The position numbers were made by a program, and so were the translations under genes. This document shows positions 34,901 through 40,435 of a DNA stretch of 40,435 bases, piece by piece (positions within the stretch are counted from its first letter, which is position 1; every line of letters starts with the position of its first letter). The stretch lies in assembly GCA_017631055.1 (NCBI GenBank), contig JAGBTZ010000007.1, forward strand, positions 1-40,435, read 5' to 3'. The notes beneath the pieces were generated by a model. The model ran no database searches, was not told the DNA's origin, and worked only from the letters and a program-made list of their open reading frames with translations. Origin of the DNA: Alistipes sp. Lineage in GTDB: Bacteria > Bacteroidota > Bacteroidia > Bacteroidales > Rikenellaceae.

Positions 34901-34970
34901 TTGATAATTGATAATTGATAATTGATAATTGATAATTGACAATTGATAGTTGATAGTTGATAATTGATAA
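34901..34970. repeat. Heptanucleotide tandem repeat TTGATAA, 10 units
   Basis: Ten 7-bp units run without interruption: five TTGATAA, one TTGACAA, two TTGATAG and two TTGATAA, followed by a partial unit. This is the longest array of its family in the window and begins 4 bp after the aminopeptidase stop codon. Confidence 0.92.
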
Positions 34971-35008
34971 TTGAGGTGCCTGCGGCGCATATTTATTAGT
35001 TTGAGATA

Positions 35009-35518
35009 ATGATTATTCTATTCCCGACCGAGTTGGAGGCGGCACCGTTCCGTGCGTTGTGTCCCGATGTGGCAGTCAAAATCTGTGGTGTCGGTATGGC
35101 GCAGACGGCTGCTTGCGTGGCTCGACTGATAGCCGAGGGCGAGCGTGAGTTTCTGCTGGCCGGTATTGCGGGTGCGTATGACTCCGAATTGGCAAAGGGA
35201 GATGTTGTAGCCGTTGCGGAGGAGCGTGTGGCAGGTTTGCCGATGCAGTTTAGCCGAACATATAGGGCGACATCCGTGCCCGAGGGGTTGCGAACCGTGC
35301 GTAGTAATACCGTGTCGGCTTGCGGTGCTGAGGCTTGTGGTGCCGAAGTGGAGAATATGGAGGGGGCAGCTCTCTATGCCCTCTGCGAGGAGTTTGGAGC
35401 CGAGTGTTGTGAGGTTAGAGCCATATCCAATATGGTGGGCGAGCCGCGCGATGAGTGGGATATTCCAGTGGCTCTCAACAATCTTGCCCGTGCAGTGCGA
35501 GAAATAATATCTAAATGA
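35009..35518 (+). CDS. mqnB: Futalosine hydrolase (MqnB), short form
   Basis: It removes hypoxanthine from futalosine in the alternative menaquinone pathway. It belongs to the nucleoside phosphorylase/MTAN family. The 169 residues start MIILFPTELEAAPF and include GVGMAQTAACVARLI, LLAGIAGAYDSELAKGDVVAVAEERVAGL, VENMEGAALYALCEEFG (MEG at 117-119) and RAISNMVGEPRDEWDI (137-152), the last matching the MqnB-type ISN...RD..W end. At 169 residues it is shorter than the usual 200-230; the shortening falls in the middle, between GDVV and the TVSACG segment, with both active-site ends kept. The call is reinforced by mqnD in the same operon. Confidence 0.85.
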   Translation: MIILFPTELEAAPFRALCPDVAVKICGVGMAQTAACVARLIAEGEREFLLAGIAGAYDSELAKGDVVAVAEERVAGLPMQFSRTYRATSVPEGLRTVRSNTVSACGAEACGAEVENMEGAALYALCEEFGAECCEVRAISNMVGEPRDEWDIPVALNNLARAVREIISK

Positions 35519-35524
35519 TAGATA

Positions 35525-38143
35525 ATGAAGCGAAGTCTACTGTTGTGCATTATGGCGTGTTGGTGTGTGTGTGGATTGGCAGCGACAATCCGCCCTACAC
35601 AACTGAGTTGTGAAAATCAGGCCTCGCCACTTATTGATGTGGAAACTCCCCGCTTCTCGTGGGTCAATAGTTGCGAAAAGAGGTGCGAGGGAGAGGCTCA
35701 GAGTGCCTATCAATTAAGGGTGGCGACCTCGCGGTCGGAGTTGAAATCCGACCCTGTGTGGGATAGTGGTCGGCAGAATAGTTCTAATTCGCTAAATATC
35801 CGATATGACGGAGCAAAACTGCAATCTCGCCAGGATTATTGGTGGCAGGTGAGAGTGTGGGATAGTCGAGGCAGGGCTTCGGAGTGGAGCGAGCCGAGCA
35901 AATTCCATACGGGAGTGTTGAGCCCCGAACTGTGGCGTGGCGAGTGGATAGGTGCCCCCTGGCAGGGCGAGGAGTCCTATGATGTGGCGGGCTCGACGGC
36001 AGTGTCGCCGGCTCCGCTGCTACGCAAGGAGTTTGTGGTGACGAAACCTATTGAGAGTGTCCGTTTCTATGGTACGGGCTTGGGATATTTCGAGCTGTGG
36101 TGCAATGGCGAGAGAGTAGGTGATGAATACTTTGCCCCCAATCAGACCAACTACGATGTGCGCCCGACACTTGCCGAGCAGAAGATTGCCGTGACAGACC
36201 CCTTTGCCGAATACTTGGTGCCATATCTCTCGTATGACCTGACTAAGCAGGTAGCGGAGGGCAAAAATGCTATCGGAGCGATACTTGGTAATGGATTCTA
36301 TAATGTTGTGAAGTATTGGCCACCGCTTGGCTATGGTACGCCACGACTGATGGGTCAAATCGAGATTTGCTATAAGGATGGCTCGCGTGAGGTGGTGCCG
36401 ACTGATTGCTCTTGGCGTGTGGCAAAGAGCGCAATCGTCTACGATCAAATTTTCGAGGGCGAACATTACGATGCTCGGTTGGAGCATAAGGGCTGGTCGG
36501 AGGCGGGCTACAACGATGCGGAGTGGCTCTCGGCGGTTAAGCGTAAGGCTCCATGTGGTAGACTTGTGGCGCAGAGTGGCGCAGCGGACCGCATAGTTGC
36601 AAGATATGCTCCCCGGAGCATTGAGCGGGGAGATGATGGAGTGATTAGAGTCTCGTTCCCAGAGGAGATTTCGGGATGGGTGGAGTTGAAAAACCTTAAC
36701 CTAAAGAGAGGCGCAAGAGTTGATATAAAGTATATCAGCGAGTCCAAAAACGGAACAAACAGTTATACCGCCTCGGGCTCGGGCAATGAGTCCTACCACG
36801 CACGGTTTACATGGTTTGTCTTCTCGAAGGTTGAGATTAGAGGTCTTGAAAGCCTTGCGGCAGAGCAGATTGAGGCACAGGCGGTGCACTCGGATGTGGC
36901 GGTAGTAAGTCGCTTCCAGACTTCAAATCCGCTACTTAACCAGATAAATAAGATATGGCGAAGAGCCCAGCTCGATAATATGCACGGCTCGGTGGCAAGC
37001 GACTGCCCCCACCGCGAGAGGTCGGCATATACGGGCGATGGTCAGGCAGCGTGTGTGGCTGTGATGCATAACTTCGATGCCCGAGCATTCTATAGTAAGT
37101 GGATTCGCGATATTCGCGGAGCGCAGACCCCTGATGGCTACGTTCCCAATGGAGCTCCCTGGCAACCGGGATGTGGCGGAGGCCCTGCGTGGGGTGCAGC
37201 CATAGCGATTATGCCCTGGGAGTATTACCGCCACTATGGCGATAAGCAACTTTTAGGCGAGTGCTACGAGCCAATGAAGCGCTACGTTGAGTGGATGCAG
37301 AGGTGGGTCGAAGAGGATGGCGTGATGCATGCCAAGGATCCGCAGAAGTGGAAGAATTTGGGCGATTGGGTCGCTCCTCGCAAAAATCCTCCTGTGGAGG
37401 TGGTCCACACCTTCTATCTGTGGATGTGTGCCGATATTGTGGCTTGCAGTGCCGAGGTGCTGGGCGAGAGTGCTGATGTTGAGCACTTCCGAGCACTTGC
37501 CGAGCGTACACGCAAGGGCTTCCATTCGCGTTTTTACAACCCCTCGACCAAGAGTTACGGCAAGCATGGATGCAATGTCTTTGCGCTGAAGATGGGTATG
37601 CCTGAGCCGTTCCAAAATCACGCTTTGGAGGCGTTGAAGAGCAATATCGCTGAGGTCGGTGGTCATCTCGATACAGGAATCTTCGGTACGCGCTACCTCT
37701 TTGAGGTGCTGTGCGAGAATGGAGCCGAGGATTTGGCCTACTCCATTATAAATAAACGCACCTTCCCGAGTTTTGGCCATTGGATTGAGCAGGGAGCAAC
37801 AACCACCTGGGAGCAGTGGAACGGCAAGAATTCGCACAACCACCCGATGTGGGGAGGAGGAATTGTCTGGTTCTACACCCATCTGGCAGGTCTGAAACCG
37901 CTGGATGCGGGCTACCGCACATTCGAGGTTGCTCCGATACTTCCAAAAGGGTTGGAGAGTGTCAGCTACTCGCTCGATACGGTCTACGGAACAATAGATG
38001 TGGCGTGGCGAGTTGCGGAGGGTGAGTTTGTGCTCGAGTGTGGCGTTCCGGTCGGAACGAAAGCAAAGATTATCCTGCCCGGGGAGAGTGACGGAGTCGA
38101 GGTCGGTCAGGGTCTGCATAACTTTTCGAAAAAGTTGAAATAA
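35525..38143 (+). CDS. GH78 alpha-L-rhamnosidase
   Basis: It is expected to release terminal alpha-L-rhamnose from glycans or plant glycosides. The 872 residues start with a hydrophobic signal peptide (about 1-20, ending GLAA), so it is exported, probably to the periplasm. An N-terminal FnIII-like domain (about 24-130, PRFSWVN and WQVRVWDSRGRASEWSEP) is typical of the family. The accessory beta domains follow (LRKEFVVTKPIESVRFYGTGLGYFELWCNGERVGDEYFAP). The (alpha/alpha)6 barrel holds the catalytic signature DCPHRERSAYTGDGQAA (493-509, candidate acid Glu498), then WGAAIAIMPWEYYRHYGD and TTWEQWNG. It lies 6 bp after mqnB and 3 bp before mqnD. Confidence 0.93.
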   Translation: MKRSLLLCIMACWCVCGLAATIRPTQLSCENQASPLIDVETPRFSWVNSCEKRCEGEAQSAYQLRVATSRSELKSDPVWDSGRQNSSNSLNIRYDGAKLQSRQDYWWQVRVWDSRGRASEWSEPSKFHTGVLSPELWRGEWIGAPWQGEESYDVAGSTAVSPAPLLRKEFVVTKPIESVRFYGTGLGYFELWCNGERVGDEYFAPNQTNYDVRPTLAEQKIAVTDPFAEYLVPYLSYDLTKQVAEGKNAIGAILGNGFYNVVKYWPPLGYGTPRLMGQIEICYKDGSREVVPTDCSWRVAKSAIVYDQIFEGEHYDARLEHKGWSEAGYNDAEWLSAVKRKAPCGRLVAQSGAADRIVARYAPRSIERGDDGVIRVSFPEEISGWVELKNLNLKRGARVDIKYISESKNGTNSYTASGSGNESYHARFTWFVFSKVEIRGLESLAAEQIEAQAVHSDVAVVSRFQTSNPLLNQINKIWRRAQLDNMHGSVASDCPHRERSAYTGDGQAACVAVMHNFDARAFYSKWIRDIRGAQTPDGYVPNGAPWQPGCGGGPAWGAAIAIMPWEYYRHYGDKQLLGECYEPMKRYVEWMQRWVEEDGVMHAKDPQKWKNLGDWVAPRKNPPVEVVHTFYLWMCADIVACSAEVLGESADVEHFRALAERTRKGFHSRFYNPSTKSYGKHGCNVFALKMGMPEPFQNHALEALKSNIAEVGGHLDTGIFGTRYLFEVLCENGAEDLAYSIINKRTFPSFGHWIEQGATTTWEQWNGKNSHNHPMWGGGIVWFYTHLAGLKPLDAGYRTFEVAPILPKGLESVSYSLDTVYGTIDVAWRVAEGEFVLECGVPVGTKAKIILPGESDGVEVGQGLHNFSKKLK

Positions 38144-38146
38144 GAT

Positions 38147-38926
38147 ATGAAACCACTGAAACTGCGTATATCGCCCTGCCCGAACGATACATTCTCGTTC
38201 GATGCTATTGTAAACAAGCGTATCGACCTTCGAGGGTTGGAGTTCGAGGTGGAGTATGCCGATATCGAGGAGCTCAATCGTGGCGTTTTGGACTCTTCGC
38301 CCGATATTAGCAAAATCAGCACGGCACTGCTGCCCCGAATTTACGACCGCTACGCACTGCTCGATAGCGGCTCGGCTCTCGGAAGAGGCAACGGGCAACT
38401 GCTGGTGCGCCGTAAGGGCGACACTTCGCCCATTCGTTCGGTGGCTATCCCCGGCGAGTACACCACAGCCAATGCAATGCTCAGGCGATTCTTCCCCGAG
38501 ATTGCCGACCGCCGTGAGATGCTCTTCTCGGATATTGCCGAGGCGGTGGAGCGGGGCGATGTCGATGCCGGAGTGCTGATTCATGAGGGTAGGTTTGTCT
38601 ACCAAAGGCGCAATCTTGAGTTGGTTGCCGACCTTGGGGCTTTGTGGGAGTCGCAGACGGCACTGCCCCTGCCACTCGGTGCGATAGTTATCCATCGCGA
38701 CCTGGGCGAACAGATGCAACGTGAGGTTGAGAGTCTGCTTGCGGAGAGTATCCGTTTTGCCTTCGATAACCCCTCGCTCTCGCGTACCTATATTAAAATG
38801 CACGCGCAGGAGTTGGATGATGATGTTATCGACCGCCATATCGACCTTTTTGTGAATAAATTTTCGCTCTCGCTTGGCGAGGAGGGTCGTAGGGCGACCG
38901 CACAGCTTACTGGCCTCGAATTGTAA
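38147..38926 (+). CDS. mqnD: 1,4-dihydroxy-6-naphthoate synthase (MqnD)
   Basis: It converts cyclic de-hypoxanthine futalosine to 1,4-dihydroxy-6-naphthoate in the futalosine menaquinone pathway. The 259 residues resemble a periplasmic-binding-protein-like fold without a signal. Family marks are the start LRISPCPNDTFSFDAIV, VEYADIEELNRGVLDSSPDISKIS, the GSALGRGNGQLLVRR loop, ANAMLRRFFPE, DAGVLIHEGRFVY and PLPLGAIVIHRDLG. The C-terminus is helical and charged. It follows the rhamnosidase by 3 bp and is the last gene of the operon, closed by a terminator. mqnA, mqnC and mqnE are not in the window. Confidence 0.95.
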   Translation: MKPLKLRISPCPNDTFSFDAIVNKRIDLRGLEFEVEYADIEELNRGVLDSSPDISKISTALLPRIYDRYALLDSGSALGRGNGQLLVRRKGDTSPIRSVAIPGEYTTANAMLRRFFPEIADRREMLFSDIAEAVERGDVDAGVLIHEGRFVYQRRNLELVADLGALWESQTALPLPLGAIVIHRDLGEQMQREVESLLAESIRFAFDNPSLSRTYIKMHAQELDDDVIDRHIDLFVNKFSLSLGEEGRRATAQLTGLEL

Positions 38927-38970
38927 CCAAAAAGATTAAAAACATACGCCCGAAAGGGTGAAAAATTGTA

Positions 38971-38998
38971 AAAATCGCGTCAAAATCGCGATTTTTTT
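38971..38998 (+). terminator. Intrinsic terminator of the mqn operon
   Basis: AAAATCGCG (38971-38979) pairs with CGCGATTTT (38987-38995) across a 7-nt loop, followed by a run of T. It lies about 45 bp after the mqnD stop. Confidence 0.85.
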
Positions 38999-39005
38999 AT
39001 TTTTG
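38998..39005 (+). promoter_or_regulatory. Candidate -7 element of the EF-G paralog
   Basis: TATTTTTG matches TAnnTTTG and overlaps the end of the terminator. It would give a leader of about 65 nt, long enough for regulation. Confidence 0.45.
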
Positions 39006-39079
39006 CTCTTGTGCGCTCGGAAATTTTTTGTAAATTTATAGACCGAAAATAAAAAACAAACCTTAAAACAGATAAGAAT

Positions 39080-40435
39080 ATGAAAAATTATTCAGCAAAA
39101 GAGATTAAGAACATCGTTCTGATTGGCGCCCCGGGCACGGGTAAGACTACCCTTGCTGAGGCGATGGCATTCGAGGGTAAGGTCATTGACCGCAGGGGTA
39201 GTATCGAGGCGAACAACACGCTTTCGGATAATACAGACATCGAGCACGAATACAAGCGTTCGATCTATGCAACAACCCTCTTTACGGAGTTTATGGGTCG
39301 CAAGCTCAATATAATTGATTGTCCGGGTTCGGATGATTTCTGCGGAAATCTCTTCTCGGCATTTAAGGTTGGTGACGTTGGCGTTATGGTTATGAACGCT
39401 CAGAACGGCTGGCAGGTGGGTGACGAGATTCAGTCGCGCTATGCTCGCATTCTGAACAAGCCTCTCATTGGTGTAGTAAACCAGTTGGATGGCGATAAGG
39501 CCAACTTCGATGCAACCGTTGAGGGTGTTCGCGCAGCTTCGTCTGTGAAGCCCGTAATCGTTCAGTACCCCGTTGAGCAGGGCGCAGGCTTTACTGCATT
39601 TATCGATGTGCTGATGATGAAGATGTACCGCTTCACTGACGAGAATGGTACTCGTGAGGAGTTGGATATTCCCGCAGATCAGTTGGAGTATGCACAGGCT
39701 CTGAACCAGGAGCTCTCGGAGGCTGCAGCAGTTTATGATGACGCTCTGATGGAGCTCTACTTCGAGAAGGGTGCCCTGACTCAGGATGATATTCGTTCGG
39801 GTTTGAAGTTGGGTGTTGCTAACCGTGAGGTTATGCCTATCTTCTGCGCGAGCGGTAAGCGTGATATCGGTACCAAGCGCTTGATGGAGTTCATTATCAA
39901 CGTGGCTCCGGGCCCGACTACTCCGACTACTGCTCCCAAGTTCACCTCAATCGAGGGCGAGGAGTTGGTTGCAGACGAGACCCTGCCCACAGCTCTCTTC
40001 GTATTCAAGAGCCAAATCGAGCAGCATATCGGCGAGATTACCTACTTCCGCGTAGTTCGTGGTAAGGTGACCGAGGGTATGGAGTTGGTCAACAGCCGTA
40101 CAGGCAATAAGGAGAAGATTTCGCAGCTCTTTGCTGTTGCGGGTAAGAACCGTATCAAGGTTACCGAATTGTCGGCTGGCGATATCGGCTGTACCGTGAA
40201 GTTGAAGGGTACTCGTACTAACGACACTCTGGCAGCTGCGGGTGCACACGTCAAGGTTGATCCTATCGTATTCCCCGAGCCTCGCTATCGTGCGGCAGTG
40301 AAGGCTAAGGAGCAGGGCGACGAGGAGAAGCTCGGCAAGTTGCTCAACGATATCAAGTATGAGGATCCGACCATCCTGGTTGAGTACTCTAAGGAGTTGA
40401 AGCAGACCATTATTCAGGGTCAGGGTGAGCACCAC
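39080..40435 (+). CDS. EF-G-like translation factor paralog (EF-G2 type), N-terminal part
   Basis: The frame starts at ATG 39080 and is open to the window edge (452 residues seen; the family has about 700). The fold is that of a ribosomal translocase, but its GTPase motifs differ from housekeeping EF-G. G1 is GAPGTGKT (16-23) in place of GHVDAGKT. G3 is DCPGSDDF (80-87) in place of DTPGHVDF, so Ser84 replaces the catalytic His. G4 is NQLD (134-137) in place of NKMD. Domain II follows from about 290 (LPTALFVFKSQIEQHIGEITYFRVVRGK). A Bacteroides EF-G paralog of this kind has been reported to support translation without GTP hydrolysis. The loss of activity here is inferred from residues only. 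Confidence 0.9.
   Translation, partial: MKNYSAKEIKNIVLIGAPGTGKTTLAEAMAFEGKVIDRRGSIEANNTLSDNTDIEHEYKRSIYATTLFTEFMGRKLNIIDCPGSDDFCGNLFSAFKVGDVGVMVMNAQNGWQVGDEIQSRYARILNKPLIGVVNQLDGDKANFDATVEGVRAASSVKPVIVQYPVEQGAGFTAFIDVLMMKMYRFTDENGTREELDIPADQLEYAQALNQELSEAAAVYDDALMELYFEKGALTQDDIRSGLKLGVANREVMPIFCASGKRDIGTKRLMEFIINVAPGPTTPTTAPKFTSIEGEELVADETLPTALFVFKSQIEQHIGEITYFRVVRGKVTEGMELVNSRTGNKEKISQLFAVAGKNRIKVTELSAGDIGCTVKLKGTRTNDTLAAAGAHVKVDPIVFPEPRYRAAVKAKEQGDEEKLGKLLNDIKYEDPTILVEYSKELKQTIIQGQGEHH

Noticed and set aside
34901..34970. Possible CRISPR array
   Set aside because: The repeats are 7 bp and directly adjacent without spacers, and no cas gene is nearby.
37253..38839. 528-codon minus-strand ORF opposite the rhamnosidase and mqnD
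   Set aside because: It crosses two well-identified genes on the other strand, has no domain features and no promoter or start signal.

Overview
The window looks like an ordinary chromosomal segment of a Bacteroidales bacterium. A gut Alistipes/Rikenellaceae-type genome is my best guess, at moderate confidence. The reasons are: many genes are preceded by the Bacteroidetes -7 promoter element TAnnTTTG; there are two Cys-anchored lipoproteins with fimbrillin-like N-termini; the gene order pdxJ / nadK-uppS-bamA-ompH-ompH is typical of the order; a two-subunit methylmalonyl-CoA mutase is present; and there is an EF-G paralog with degenerate GTPase motifs, a type known from gut Bacteroides. No tRNA, rRNA, CRISPR array, insertion sequence or phage gene was seen.

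Layout. 1-2916 (minus): mutA and mutB (mutB runs off the left edge), for succinyl-CoA/propionate metabolism. 3033-5993 (minus): a large protein with two receiver-like domains fused to a PPDK/PEP-synthase-type ATP-grasp domain. 6179-9384 (plus): a G9 tract, a promoter, a 45-residue acidic peptide and a 975-residue lipoprotein that joins fimbrillin-like, FISUMP-like and SGNH/DUF4886 parts. 9707-11070 (plus): a YebC regulator and a TsaC/Sua5 tRNA t6A enzyme, converging on an EamA transporter (minus). 12302-13717 (plus): a FadL/OmpP1-type outer-membrane protein. 13863-16037 (minus): cca and pdxJ, divergent from 16092-21474 (plus): nadK, uppS, bamA and two OmpH/Skp chaperones, an envelope-biogenesis cluster. 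21640-24063 (minus): a second large lipoprotein. 24318-26405 (plus): a small membrane protein and an RluA-type pseudouridine synthase with a long N-terminal extension. galE (plus) converges on a ROK sugar kinase (minus) over a perfect terminator hairpin. 28695-30939 (plus): a prenyl diphosphate synthase and a U32 peptidase-family (RNA hydroxylation type) protein. 31096-33477 (plus): a tight three-gene cassette of LicD, a cytidylyltransferase and an AsnB-like ATP-pyrophosphatase. 33506-34897: an aminopeptidase P family enzyme. 35009-38926: mqnB, a GH78 alpha-L-rhamnosidase and mqnD as one tight operon, so menaquinone is probably made by the futalosine route. 39080-end: the EF-G paralog.

The most unusual points are the LicD/cytidylyltransferase/AsnB-like cassette, the short peptide plus poly-G tract ahead of the mosaic lipoprotein, the rhamnosidase inside the mqn operon, the receiver-ATP-grasp fusion that lacks the phosphotransfer histidine domain, and intergenic arrays of 7-bp tandem repeats (TTGATAA and GCCAATR families), one pair of which is arranged as an inverted repeat.
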